Shown one piece after another: positions 1 to 11,694 of a stretch of DNA of 64,000 nt. Source of the DNA: Isoetes taiwanensis (Eukaryota > Streptophyta > Lycopodiopsida > Isoetales > Isoetaceae). Both the position numbers and the translations under genes were made by a program. The number at the start of each line of letters is the position of its first letter. Position 1 is the first letter of the stretch. Below the pieces are notes generated by a model, which searched no databases, was not told the origin of the DNA, and saw only the letters and a list, made by a program, of their open reading frames with translations. Where the stretch lies: contig JAJEKV010000008.1 of NCBI GenBank assembly GCA_021234155.1, positions 9,636,445 to 9,700,444 on the forward strand. Direction: 5' to 3'.

Positions 1-1355
1 TAACCATAGGGTGATGGCACCAGCAAACAACCAGTTACACAACTGTTCTTGATAATCCATCCCTTACTTTGTTCTGACATAACCTTGTGACCAGTGGTGT
101 TGTAAATGTGGTTGTAAATCAGCCATAATTGCTTAATTTGCTTATTAGGAACTAGAAACGGTTCAATTGTTGTCTAAAGCTAAAAATCGACCTTAAACAA
201 TAAGATTGAACCTTCAACTTTTGTAAAGTGCCTTAAAAGTAAGAAATGCAAGAGACAGTAGGTCAAAGATATCTATGAAATCGACTCCAATTCATGAGGA
301 ATGTATTCTACTTGTTAAGGTTCACATTCGAAACTTGGTTTCACCAAATGAGCAATTGCAAATTAAACAAATATTGTACCCGTTGATTTGTTGAAACCAG
401 TTTAGTGGAGTAATCAGTCATGTAGATACAAGACTGTGGCACCTTAAATACTGATTAAACTTCACTATGTGGCACCTTAAATACTGATTAAACTTCACTA
501 TGTGAGGCATGATAATTTACCAGTTTTAGCGTATATGCTGAGCATGGACTGTCTTTATTTGGCATGCCAAAGTAGATAGTGTCACGGACATTTCGTACTC
601 GTTCTGAGCCTACAAAGCCCACTATTTCATGTAAGCATCAAATAGCATAAGAAACAGTTTATTACAAGGCTAAGCAAGTAAAATTAAGACCGGATCAAGC
701 AAAAAATCACCCAAATAAACCAGCTAGTTGCAAGATAGGGCATCCCCTCCTCTACTAGATGGTCCTCAATGAAATGCAAAATGATAAACTATATTATTGA
801 GTCTAAGCTTGTAATAGCCTGACACATATTTTAAAAGTATCTGCTCCGAATAAACCTGAGAGTTACTATCTCAAAGTCCATAGTATACCAATCATCAACA
901 AATTTCATGTCCCAGTTTCCACTAGACATTTCATGTCCCAGTTTCCACTAAACAAACAAAACAGATATTGACAGCTTACCAGAAATTAGTTTTTCAGTTT
1001 CCATGCTTGCAAAGAGCAGCATTTTAGCCAAATGATTGCACTGCTAATTGACTGCTTTGAAACTTTCTTTTATAGCTTTGGAGTCAATTAAGAAGCTGGA
1101 TCATAGACTATCTTGGTAATGCCAATACTTTTAGGATCTTGATCTACGCTAATCTCACTTTCCTGTCAACACTTCTTATAATCACTAGGGGTACCCAATG
1201 CCAAATTGTCATTTGCTACAACATGCCAATTTATGAAAAAAATGAATATTGCACTGTTGACATCCATGAATTACTAGAAACACATATCAATATCAGGTAT
1301 CTTGGCAAATGGCAATGCATGTGCCAGAGTAAGAACATGTATGTACGTTTGAAAT
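1..1355. other. AT-rich non-coding sequence, probably intron or flank
   Basis: No convincing gene is seen here apart from the minus-strand exons that begin at 1359. A 33-bp unit is repeated twice in tandem at 436-501. A 25-bp unit containing catgtcccagtttcc is repeated around 903-950. A short stretch near 1-40 read on minus gives a hydrophobic run (WLFAGAITLWL), but no splice signals make it convincing. Confidence 0.4.
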
Positions 1356-1358
1356 TAC

Positions 1359-4300
1359 CTGCGAAATAGAACAAGGCTCCTAAATCTCCAGTTGGGTAGA
1401 AGCATGCACAATGAACTCCCAGGTTTGATGTGGCCTATCAAAGTAGTTTAATGTTAATAGTATTTTTAGCAAGAATGTAACGATTCAAACTAAATATGAA
1501 AAATGTTTCCTATAACTATGTCCTATCAACAAAAGCAATTGGATACACAACTCACCACATTTGTCATGATCTTTAGGAGACATAGTGGCACCTTCTTTGT
1601 TCAAACGAACTCTCGGAATCGCAGTTGAAAATGGTAATAGAGAATGAACACCATGCTTAGGTATCCAACAATCAAATTCTGTTTACGTACTTTTCGTCAT
1701 TTTTACTGGCATATTATGCATGTACAGTACTTACATCAATCAATACCACACTTAATAATACCACACTTTAATGATTGAATTGAATTGAATTGAATGACTT
1801 TTATGTTTACGGAGACCAATTGGTATATGGGACCGAATACAAGAACGCAACAGGCATACTGCTGCTCGGGTTAAAAACTGAAGGATTTTTGACATGATGC
1901 ATTCCATGTAATATGAATACAAAACCAACCTTGGCTTCAAAAAAAAAAAAAAACTAGCAAAAAGGCGCAACAGGAGGTTTGGACAGTTTTAGGATTAGAT
2001 TCAGTTTTGCATTTGATTAAGTTAGATAATTAAAAAAAACATTTACTAGACAATTATTAGTTAAAGGAATATTCAAACTAGGCATCCGTATATTGAAGGC
2101 TGATTAAAACCATAAAAACCAATATTCTTAGCAATCAAATAAAATATGCATATTGTCTTTGTATTTTCTTTTCAATGGGTTATTTGGCATCCTTTATGTT
2201 GTTTCTAAATTATCCATGGCTTCTTGGATTGACCACGTATGAATGTATTTTGGTGGTTCTATTCCAAGGAGTTCAAGTATCTCATCGATTGGCTTGACAA
2301 TGTGGCTATAGTTAGTTTGATGTCATAAAACACCTTAGAAAGTTGTATAGGAAGGATTAGTATTGTTTTGGTAAGTATTGTTTTATAGCATGATATTATC
2401 ATTCTGGAATTTGTTTACCTCAGTAGTGTTCACTAGTTTGTTCAATTTTAAGGTTGTCACTTGCATTCATATTGTTGATGAAATGTAAACAGTTGAATTT
2501 TGACGATATGGGTGAAGTTTTGCATAAGGCACACCAAAATGCTTTGACAAGGGTTAAAAACAACTAGGCATTGAGTTGTCTGGTTTGCCTAGATACACTC
2601 TTACATTCTAGATCTAACATTACAACATAATTGATTAATTTTGCGCCCAAGCTATATGTCATGGTTGTGTTATGTGTCATTGTCATGTGTCACAAGTATT
2701 GCTATATATCATGGTTGTGCCATTTGTCATTGTCACGTGTCATTGTCAGTGTCAGTGTCATATACTACTAGTAAGTATAAGAGCTTTATACAATTGCGGA
2801 GCTTTATGCATTTTAAAGAGGCAATAAGAATTACAGAGGAGTTGGCAATCATAGGCTCTATGATCTTTTCACCCTGGGTCTATGAATTGCAAGCCCCTGA
2901 AGCCTTAACATTAAGGGAAAATTGTAAAAATGCCCTTATATTTCCTTGTAATTATTGAAATGCCCCTGTATTTTCATTATTTGTCAAAATACCCCTACAG
3001 CAAACCCGTTCCCCTGTAGCAAAGCTGTTCTATTGTCAAATTTGCCTGGTTCTTCACTGTTCTAATTATATAATCGATTTGGGTTGCTTAGGATCTGAAT
3101 TTTTGAGTTGCACCTTCTGTTCTTCATCAGCAAGCACTCGAGCTTTTTGAGGATTTAATGCTTCCTTTTAAAGTTTTTTTTTTCTGGCTTTCCTAATTAG
3201 TTTATCGGGATGCCGCCAAGAGACAATGCGCATTTGAAAAGAGAAGCGATACTTAGCAATGGCGAAGGAAAGAACAGCTCTGACGTCTATGGATTCTCTA
3301 AAAAGGAATTATCGGGAGGCCAAAAATCGAGGTGATAGAGAAGAAGAGGCTCGATGGGCTAACCATATTGGCCATGCTTGTAAGGATCGCGGTGAGTATG
3401 TAGAAGCTCTTAAATGGTTCAAATTAGATTACGACATCTCTCAGCAGGCGGAAGGGGGCTCGGCGGCGTTTCTCTCGCTCGATGATGCCCACATGCCGCT
3501 GCTTGGGCGAGATATATCTCAGTACCAAAATTATAAAATGGCCACGGATCCGGACTTTGAATTTGCGGGAGCTTTACGCTCCACAGCTCAAATTTTGTCT
3601 CAACCTCCTCCCTATCGGAGATCTTTTTTCGATTCTATCCTTGAAGTCGGATTATACTTGTCAGAGTTGAGAATCTCAATCTGCCGATATGAACTGCGTA
3701 TCCATGAAGAGTCTCCATGAAGAGTCTCCCTGCTGACACATCCAGTAGAATTTCTCCATAGCCGTAATTGGGTCTCCAAGAGTTTGGGTTATGAGTCTCC
3801 TCCTGCAATAGGGAGCTATACTACCATCTGTCACAGCTACACAATTTGCTATCCTAGCGAAGCTTATGATAGGTGTAAATTAGAGCACACGAAGAAGTAA
3901 TTAATTTGCGCAGAAGTAAGAAACGAGCGAGTATAAGAATAGGGGCATTTTAATAAATATCAAAAATATAGGGGCATTCTCACAAATATGCAAAAATATA
4001 AGGGCATTTTTACAATTTTCCCTAACATTTAGCATAGACAAAATCGTTGGCTACTCTATTATTCTTCTACCAATTGGGGTAGACATAGCACCTGATTTCT
4101 CAAAAATCAGAGGTAATTGGGGTAGACATAGCACATGATTTCTCTTGGCTTCGCTGAGATGCAAGAGCAATAGGGCGAAGCAGAGTATAACAAAGCGCTT
4201 GGACGAACAAAGCATAATAAAGCGCTTGCCATAACAAACAGACTTGCTAATCCCAGCCTGGGGCAGGACGCGTTTGTTGGGCGACTCAGCCGAAAAGTGG

Positions 4301-7300
4301 CCGGGAAAGCCATTCCAAAACCTCACTAATTCCAAAAAAAAAAATTTACTAGTAATCATATATATAGGAAGGATAAGTCACAAGATCGAGCATGGAGAAC
4401 CATGTATGGTATCTCAGGATATAAGTTACAAGATCGAGCATGGAGAACCATGTACGAATCACTAACAAGTAGAATATGTTCTAATATGGTGGCATATCAA
4501 AATATGGGATGTCCTTGCATCCCATTTATAACCATGTGGAGAAGATTCTCTTAGACGAGAAGATTCTATTACACCACATAGAAGGTACACAGTTCCTTGA
4601 TTTTCTTAATCTGTTACCAAAGGTAAAAGACCTCTAGTTCCCTGGTGAAATACAAGAGTTCTACAACCTATAATTGAGTATAATAAGCAAATATGAAAAG
4701 CTGAAGTCTGAAATCATTATTTATACTTGGCATGTATGCTGTTCGTGAAAGTTAGATTAAACAGCTGCAGTAAGGCACCTAAAAAAAGGGATTGGAGAAT
4801 TGAACCCCACACCCCAAAAGACATTTTTTCCACTGTCTAGGAAGTAAATAAATTTCCCTTCAAAAAGTGGCTTGTTTAAAATAAAAATTTCAAGTTCTAG
4901 ATCGACCTATAGAAGCATTAAAGTCTCCAACAAGCCTCTCGTATGACTTCATGAAATGATTTGACACCCCAAACATGAAATGATTTGACACCCCAAAATT
5001 TAAATATCAAACTGTAATGCCCAGGTTATTATGAGAGATCAAACAGAATACTTGACGAAGAATTCCAGAAAGGAAGAAGGTTCTTATTTGCCACAGTCGG
5101 CAGTTAGAGACACAGAGAATATGCAATCTTATTTCTGGATAATCCTTGAGCTGGAAACACAGCCACTAAACCAATAGCACAGCCTAATATCATTCATGAT
5201 CTTAATTATTGAAACAAGCCTGACTTCCATAAGCAGCAAGCAACTTGCCTTCCTGAAGATGATCGTTAAGTGACTGAATCCTTTTTTTATTTGTTTATCA
5301 TAGAACTCCCAACTAATTCATAAGAATTGTTGCTTACCTGCCCAGAATTCATCAAACATATGATCTAAGGTGCATTTTTCTCGTGACACTCAGAACACCC
5401 CAAGAATTCAGCCCAACTCACTAAATCAGGCTTTATTGGTATTTTATTAAAAAGTCCTCAACTTCATCTATTTGCCATGCTCTGCTTAAAAGTGAAAGCA
5501 TGCATCTACAATGATCTGCTAGTGGTCTAAATAGATAATCTTGTCACATAGAATAAAAACAATGATAACCTTCCTCAATTAAACCCCTACAACAATGAAT
5601 TCTTACTTCTTACTCTTTAAGTTTTCGTAAACTTTTAGCTATAGCAGGTCGCTCCATGCTCAAGTTCTGCAAAAAGGCAATATGCATTGTCATAACTCCC
5701 AACAAGACACGCTAAAGTTAAATGTAAAAAAACTTTAGACATCTCCCTCACAAAGCATTGATGTTCTCATTGCATTGTTGGACCGTATGGCTGAGAGGCC
5801 GTTTCTCTCGACCATTTCTGTACTATTGAGTAGCAGCTTATCCTCTCTGCCCACTAGAAACCAGCATCTCAGTCTCGTCTACATACTCGTAGTAAACAGT
5901 GTATGCAAGCATATCACCATATCTGGGACTGTATGTAGTTGTACTGTGCACTTATACTGGGCCCTCAACTTTTGTTGTTTTCACAATATATCATGGTTAT
6001 CTAAAAGCAGGAATTTTTATACGCTGCTAGTAGATGTGGCTTCTTTTCTTAATAGAATTTCAATTTAAGTCATGTATTGGTTTCAATGGCCAGTTTTACC
6101 AAGTAAGAACCATGGGCTAAACTATGTAATAACAGGAAAACACAAGAGGTTCGAACCAGCAATTGAACTAAAATTCTCTGGAAATTTTTTGAGCAGCTTC
6201 TGCTTGACAGGTTCGTACACACCCGATTAGTTAGTGAAGTTCAATTGCCTCCAGGCATAGGATATAAGGCCCCTCTGAACCCCTGATAGAATAGCACTCC
6301 CCTGTGCCATCTATGATCCTTTACTTCCTACGAAGTTCTGAAGGGCATAAATAACTTCACTTAGGGTCCTCCTTCTCTGTGCCTCCTTCCCTTGCGTTCA
6401 TGCTTAAACATTCAAGCAAAATATGATGCATTCACAAGCCTGCTTGTCATAAGCACCAAAAATTCATGCAGATGTGATGTTCTTAGCAGTTCTAATAATT
6501 GTTTGCTTTGTTTCATAAGTTGTTGATTCTTCATGCAGTCTTGCCTTTGATACACAGTAAAATAGAGTTTTTTATGGAAATTTATAACCTGTAAATAAAC
6601 AAGAAAGCACTTACGGTAGAACTCCAGCAAGGTTTCCATTTGAATCAGAATAAAGACCCTTAAGAGATAATCCTTCCACCCAGTTGAGCTGCCTGCAAAA
6701 ACCTACATATGCGTAACACGATATCGTCTGTAACCATAATAAGAAATCCTCAAACAAGTATCTTAAAAATAGAAGTTACAATAAGAAAGAACTAGATAGT
6801 TAGGCATTACCCACCAAACAAAATACGAAGAAAGTTTGCGGACAAGACTGCAGCAGGTTAGGCAGGGTGAGGGTGAGACTTTCTTGAAGTTGGAAGCGAC
6901 AAGATTTTCTTGAAAGGACACAAGCAACTAATTTTCAAAACATAATTCAGCTAAATCATGCTAAGCCTAAACCGAGAAAATAATTTCAAACAAACAAATT
7001 AAATAACGCCAAATGGATAGTTCACCGTTCCAAAGAGGAATTGTCAATTCTATTGCATCCATACTCCTTGGGAAGGCTTAGTCAACAGTTTAGAGGATCC
7101 CTATGCAGAGGTATCCTATTAAACTGAGCATATGCACAGCCCTAAGCATGACAACTATATTCCGATGCAATTGCCAAGAATTGGGAAGCTGCCAAACTAT
7201 AATACTCCACCTAGCCACTAGTTTAGAGGATGCCTATGTCTAGCCACTAGTTTAGAGGATGCCTATGCAGAGGTAGCCTATTATACTGAGTATACCCTAT

Positions 7301-7828
7301 AATCCAAGAGAAGATAGGAGGCTTACAAAGCAATATGCAGAGTCATAACCTCAAAAACGAACCAAGAATTGACCTTGTGCCAGCACATATACGTTCTTTA
7401 CCAGTTTGCAACATTATGTGCTGATAATAATTGATTAAGATAACCCTAGGAAAGAAATGGCAGGCTGAAGGAGCGAGGAGTGTCCACATTAGAGATACAG
7501 AATGCTGCATTTTCATATAGAATTTTTGGTTCTGCAACACATCAGCAGCAAGGTATGTAGATCAAAATGTGGATTGACTACCATTATTGTCCTACATATA
7601 GCAAAGGGGGACGTTTTGGTCTTTCAAATTCGAATAATTAAAATAAAAGAGTCATAGCCATATGCTGATGCATTGAGTTCAAATCGCCCCTTCTTATTTG
7701 ATGCATTGAAGGCAGCCGGCAACTTAAGAGACATGCAGACTGGCATACCTTTGTGTTGATGAATTAAAAGCCATACACTGCATAATTGCCATATAAAGGC
7801 TAGCACCAGAGATATTATCACTCAGGCC
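1359..7828 (-). CDS. Multi-exon host gene on minus strand, unidentified
   Basis: Several short blocks on the minus strand read as protein between splice signals. In gene order: 7749-7828 (begins [11 protein letters not shown]) running with one frameshift into 7624-7748 ([19 protein letters not shown]); about 7445-7515 ([20 protein letters not shown]); 6615-6692 ([19 protein letters not shown]), flanked by ttttgcag and gtaagt; 5614-5666 ([18 protein letters not shown]), which joins in phase to 5202-5280 ([18 protein letters not shown]); 5338-5388 ([11 protein letters not shown]), whose phase does not fit its neighbours; 1556-1655 ([20 protein letters not shown]), which joins in phase to 1359-1415 ([18 protein letters not shown]). 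I do not recognise the family. The [13 protein letters not shown] part looks like a short charged helix. Some exons are missing or damaged, so the full protein cannot be read. The start codon probably lies right of 7828 and the end left of 1359. The Mutator-like element at 2915-4022 lies in one of its introns. Confidence 0.6.
1790..1932 (-). mobile_element. LINE 3'-end fragment with pentamer tail
   Basis: About 130 bp (ggagaccaattggtatatggg... aggcatactgctgc..) matches the 3' end of the minus-strand LINE at 26357-26440 (ggagaccaactggcctatggg.. aggcgtattactacc). Read on minus, both fragments end in a short pentamer microsatellite: about four ttcaa repeats at 1776-1796 here, and ttcta-like repeats at 26325-26345 there. 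This looks like a severely 5'-truncated insertion in an intron of the host gene. Confidence 0.6.
1950..2905. other. Non-coding stretch, probable intron
   Basis: AT-rich with no coherent coding block or splice-bounded exon. Around 2650-2765 there is a low-complexity run built on tcatggttgtg and tgtcattgtca repeats. Confidence 0.4.
2915..4022 (+). mobile_element. Mutator-like TIR element carrying a gene exon (Pack-MULE type)
   Basis: The ends are inverted repeats. The left end starts GGGAAAATTGTAAAAATGCC at 2915 and the right end is its reverse complement, finishing at 4022. The first 30 or so bases match exactly, and similarity continues for about 90 bp with repeated AAATGCCCCT motifs. The flanks are a 9-bp target duplication with one mismatch: taacattaa at 2906-2914 and taacattta at 4023-4031. 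Long inverted repeats plus 9-bp target duplications are typical of the Mutator/MULE superfamily. No transposase is seen in the 1108 bp, so the element is non-autonomous. Its cargo is the TSK-like exon at 3259-3521. It lies in an intron of the minus-strand host gene. Confidence 0.85.
3259..3521 (+). pseudogene. TONSOKU-like first exon, captured, frameshifted
   Basis: The ATG at 3259 opens a frame with [20 protein letters not shown], then [19 protein letters not shown] and [10 protein letters not shown]. This resembles the N-terminal TPR start of plant TONSOKU (TSK/BRU1/MGO3), a nuclear chromatin and replication-repair protein. After DIS the frame is lost. The expected next block reappears one frame over at about 3485 as [13 protein letters not shown], close to the TSK PTCQSLGE segment. 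The R for Q could be a CAG read as CGC. A donor (gt) at 3522-3523 may end the exon, because sequence beyond it no longer resembles TSK although a frame stays open to 3720. Only this exon is present, so it is a captured fragment. Identification rests on memory of the family, not on a search. Confidence 0.6.
4032..5200. other. Non-coding or intronic, with microduplications
   Basis: No secure gene. Short tandem duplications occur at about 4074-4140 (ggggtagacatagcac), 4373-4453 (acaagatcgagcatggagaacc) and 4951-4999 (atgaaatgatttgacacccc). Two weak minus-strand coding-like blocks were seen: 4896-4958 ([17 protein letters not shown]) and about 4605-4650 ([11 protein letters not shown]). They may be further exons of the host gene but lack clear splice support. 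Confidence 0.35.
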
Positions 7829-8058
7829 CTGTTCATCAGATAAAACTTTTAATCATATCATGCAGAGGTTTTTACTAAAGAATGCATTGCACATGCCTTT
7901 GCAGCTAGAACGGACCCCACCACATCTAAACATCAACTTGCACAGATTACAGGGCACACTCTGGCAAATAGACATGTTGGTCCATACCAAAGTGAGAACC
8001 CGAAATGCAAATGGCATGGCATAGTAACTCACGTCTCAAATGCCAGGACGTCATTATT

Positions 8059-8500
8059 CTGTGTGGCGGGAACTTAATCTTGAATATTATCTTAATTAAG
8101 GCTGGGTAAAGCTACGAAAAATAGGAGCTATAAAAACCCTAATTTGCCTTTGTGGAGCATCTTCTGACCTAACCATAGACGACGATCCATACCTTTGTGG
8201 AGCATCTTCTGGTCTAACCTAGGCGACGGTCCAAAACGGCCATTGAATTTTGAAAACAGTCTACTCTAGGTCATGATCAAATGGCTTAAGCCACATCCAA
8301 CTCAAATTATCCTGTGATGCCGGGAACTATGATCTTGAATATGATCTTGAAATATAAATAGAGCTAACAAAACCCTGATTTATTTTTGTGGAGCATCATA
8401 AGGCGTGGATCCATACCTTTGTGGAGCATCTTCTGCTCTAACCTAGGCGAACGTCCAGAACGGCCATCGAATTTTGAAGGACCGCGTAAGCCATAACCAC
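8059..8500. repeat. Direct repeat, two copies with period about 256 bp
   Basis: A block starting gccgggaact/ggcgggaactt and including cctttgtggagcatcttctg occurs at about 8063-8270 and again at about 8319-8500. Within each copy the ttgtggagcatc motif is itself repeated (8150, 8192; 8385, 8418). No frame is open across it. It may be promoter-proximal to the minus-strand host gene, whose start was not located. Confidence 0.55.
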
Positions 8501-9285
8501 TCAGATTTTTTGAAACGTGGATAGGCTAGCCTTCCGACGTTGGAAATGCTAGAACTTTTGGTGCTTGCCACCACACATTGCAATAACAAAGCAAAGAGAG
8601 GAAAATAGGCAACATCCTCATTTTCAGTTGTATATGCTCTTATATCTATTCCGAAATTTTTACCACCTTAAAATTTCGCCATTATTCGGCAAGTTTTTAT
8701 ACCACGAAAAATCCTGCTGAATTGTGGCGGCGTTCTTGGGCGGCGCCGCCGTCCGGCTTTTACTCTGCTTCTTCATCTCCTACTCTACTTCTTCATCTCT
8801 GTTTCGTGACTTCCAATCCAACTTATTTTTAGGCTTCATGCTTCTGTCGCGATAGAAGCCATGGATGCAAACGCCATAGCCGTGGCCTATACAAGAGCCG
8901 ACCGGGCCGGAAGCCACAATCTTAGGGTTTCAAAGAAGATTTGCCCACGTGATTCGAGATTGAAGACGGAAATCGCATATTTGCCCATAGGATCCGAGAT
9001 TGAAGACGGAAATCAAGCAGCCTACCGACCATTTTTCTTTAGGTTACGGCCTAACTAGGTTGCGGTTTAAATAGTGGACCAGGGCATAGACGAACCGACC
9101 ATTCTTCCAATAGCCATAGACATAGACGGGGCTTCTTCTTACAGCTGCGACCATAGACGGATCTTGCTTCTTTTTTGTATCGAATCCCGGCTACATCGAG
9201 TAGACAGATCTTGCTTCTTTTTGTATCGTGAACCGGCTACATCGAGTTTTGTCCGCTAAATTTTAAGGTGGATAAAATTTTCGTT
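8501..9285. other. Non-coding; short repeated segments
   Basis: No recognisable gene. The sequence cgagattgaagacggaaatc occurs twice, around 8955 and 8996, and agacagatcttgcttctttt-like text is repeated near 9150-9220. Open frames at 8861-9058 and 9074-9259 are short, repeat-derived and unlike known proteins. Confidence 0.4.
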
Positions 9286-9413
9286 GGAGAATTTCACTCA
9301 CCGCTGAAATTTCTCCAGGTTTGAGCGGACAGCGGCGCCACTCGCTGCCCGCCGTGGGGCCCGCCAGTCACCTCAAGGCCCTCGAGAAATTTCAAGGTGA
9401 GTGAAATTTCTCC
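9286..9413. repeat. Foldback (inverted repeat) element
   Basis: ggagaatttcactcacc at 9286-9302 is answered by ggtgagtgaaatttctcc at 9396-9413. An inner pair, ctgaaatttctc (about 9304) and gagaaatttcaa (9384-9395), sits within a GC-rich loop. The arrangement is a near-palindrome of about 128 bp, as in a small foldback or MITE. No target duplication was established. Confidence 0.5.
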
Positions 9414-9479
9414 TTCCATAAATAAAGATCTAGATAAGTGTGCAAGACCTGCTTTATGACCAATCAAATAGATCAAATA

Positions 9480-11165
9480 CATAGGGCATTGTCACTTTTC
9501 TCCATATGCCCATACACATTGTGTCAAAGCAAGCTGCCATGGAGCCGGGCATCCTGACCGCCCTTGGTAAGCCATATTCACTGTTAGGGATGCACAAGAG
9601 CGAGCAGCCATTTTGCGACAGGGCAGGCAGCTACAGAGGACCGCCCTATATGTTGACCAAAATCTGACTCCTGCATAGCAAGAAGACTGCAGGCACGAGT
9701 TAGACAAGGCCAAGAGTGTCCGCAAACACGGAGGCAAGGCCAAGAGCGTCCGCAAACACGGAGGAGCTGCAGGACTAATCCGGGGCAAGATGCAAATCTT
9801 TTGGCCACCAATGACTGCTGCAAGTGTTGCATACCCTCAGGGCTCTACTGCTGAAGCCCCAACCGCTGCAGCCCATGCCACTGCTGCACCCGCCACAAGC
9901 ACACACCCTGCCCCCATTGCCTCATCTGCCACTACCTGCACGTCGCATGCATCCTCCACCTCCGTCGCCTCCCCATCGGCTGCTGCCTGCATACCTCATG
10001 TTGCCTCTACCTCCACCGCCCCTCCTTGTGCAGAATTTGCAATGGACTGGCCCAATGGCCGTCCTTTAGCAAGCACACTTGCAGGTAGGAGAACCAAGGG
10101 GGTGGATCTAGTGTGGTGGACTATGTGTTGGTGCTGGAATAGGATATGCATATTGTCACGCACGTCTGAGTGGGAACGAATAGCAGAGAAAGTGGACTCG
10201 GACCACCTACCACCCTACTTGCAACTAGCTTGGCAGGTTGTCCTAACCTCCTATGCAACACCCTCTCACATGCCTCACCTGCGATTAGACTATGAACGCA
10301 CTGAGGCTCACGCCTAGATGCTTACAAATGACTTGGCAGGCATTTTGCAAACTCCTATGCTAAACGAACAGGCAGACATGCTGATTGACGTCCTTGGGGC
10401 TGCGGCAGCAAGGTGCTTTGGGAGACGCCGCCCCCGATGGATCATGGGAGCCACGACCTTCCCCCATAAGCGTTGGTTTGATGCAGAATGCAAGGAATAC
10501 AAATATTGACTCTGCCAAGTCACAGACGCGATGACCGCATTCGGTCAGACAGTACCACCTTTTCCTTAAGGCTAAGAAGGGCCTATACATCCTGGCCCAT
10601 CACCAGAAAATGTTCTTCCTCTTGAATTGTCATCCCAGCCAGGACCTTCTGGCAAAGGGTGCTTAGAAAGCCAATACAGCCTATAGGGAACATCACGTTC
10701 GAACAGTGGGGACAATATATATAGCATCTTTATAATCCTCAACGGAGCACATGCGACAGTACTTTCACATCACGACCCAGTGCTAGAAATCACATAGGCA
10801 GATGTAGATTATGGCCTACAGCGTCTAGCCAATGGAAAAGTGCCAGACCTAGATGGTATGTAGGCAGAGTTGCTCAAGTGGTGGGCAGGACCATCCATAG
10901 TACTAGTGCCGACTGCGGTGTTCAACAAGGTGCTACAAGATGGTTTCCTCCTACAGTGGATAGCTAGCCCAGTTGTCCCATATACAAGGCAGATGAGCCG
11001 CACTGCCTAGACAATTACCGAAAAATAGTCAGCTCGGTATTCGCAAAACTGCTTGTCGGCAAACTGACATCCTGGACAAAGGCAGCAGACATCCGGGCCC
11101 TCATATAGGCGGGGTTCAGATTACACTCTCAATCATTGATCACATCTTCACACCGCAACATTGAC
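9480..11165 (+). mobile_element. LINE fragment A: endonuclease C-end and start of reverse transcriptase
   Basis: Plus-strand remnants of a non-LTR retrotransposon ORF2. At about 10100-10240 the frame gives GVDLVWW and SDHLPPYLQL, matching the end of an AP-endonuclease domain (the VDYVL and SDH motifs). The AWFDAECKEYK-type linker follows at about 10470-10505 (RWFDAECKEYKY). At 10801-10990 comes the reverse transcriptase entry region: LANGKVPDLDGM, AELLKWW, VFNKVLQDGFL, then NYRKIVSSVFAKLL across frames. The copy stops near 11165 at AGFRLHSQSLI, before the catalytic motifs. Stops and shifts are frequent. An A/P/S/T-rich stretch at 9790-10020 is low complexity. Homologous to fragment B and to the minus-strand LINE. 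Confidence 0.7.
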
Positions 11166-11189
11166 GTAGCATGTTCTCATGCTTTTCAT

Positions 11190-11430
11190 GGTTTCCCTGT
11201 TTCACTTCTAGGGCGGGTGGTGTGCACCAACGTGAATAGACACAATTGTTCTATGCCTTTTCATGGGCAACTGTAATAATAAGTATTGTTGTAGGTCACA
11301 AGTGTAGGGTCCATTTAGATTTTATGGTGCGGTGTTTGACCTTTTTCAAAGCACTAGCATCCCAAAGTTTACCAAGGAAGCATGTATTGAGATATTGCCT
11401 CAACACCAAATTCTGCACAATATCATATTA
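11190..11430 (-). mobile_element. LINE 3'-terminal region, inverted relative to fragment A
   Basis: The plus text here (tttttcatgg..., then agcactagcatcccaaagtt) aligns with 26840-27000, which is the 3'-coding part of the minus-strand LINE in the same orientation. It is therefore on minus while the preceding reverse transcriptase piece is on plus. Coding is too decayed to read. Confidence 0.5.
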
Positions 11431-11690
11431 TACAGTTAGTTTGATTAGGCCATTATTATTTATTGCCCCTTATACTTTTAAGCTAGAAAAGTAGTTCAAT
11501 GTGTTATTTAGCTTATGAGAATGCCAAATCCATCGCCAAATCTTTTTTCTAGAAAGTTGAATGTTTCTGTTCCAAAGTGTTCCTGTTCTGAATTTCAAGG
11601 TGTCATTCCGATTCTGGTTCTGGCTCCGAATAGATTTGGATTTATGCCCAGATGCTAGTAGCCGGCATACAGGGAATTTTGTAGCTCCCC
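11431..11690. other. Unassigned spacer between LINE fragments
   Basis: No gene, repeat structure or motif was recognised in this AT-rich spacer. An internal run around 11575-11640 (ttctgaatttc.. gattctggttctgg) is simple and low complexity. Confidence 0.4.
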
Positions 11691-11694
11691 ACAT

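Noticed and set aside
4896-4958. LINE endonuclease (GDFNA) in the first host gene
   Set aside because: Only this short string matches and no flanking endonuclease or reverse transcriptase text is present. More likely an exon or chance.
8861-9058. Small plus-strand gene starting MDANAIAVAYTRADRAG
   Set aside because: Short, contains an internal duplicated segment, and has no recognisable domain or splice context.
9790-10020. Ala/Pro/Ser/Thr-rich frame as a secreted or wall protein
   Set aside because: It is low complexity and runs directly into LINE endonuclease motifs. No signal peptide is visible.
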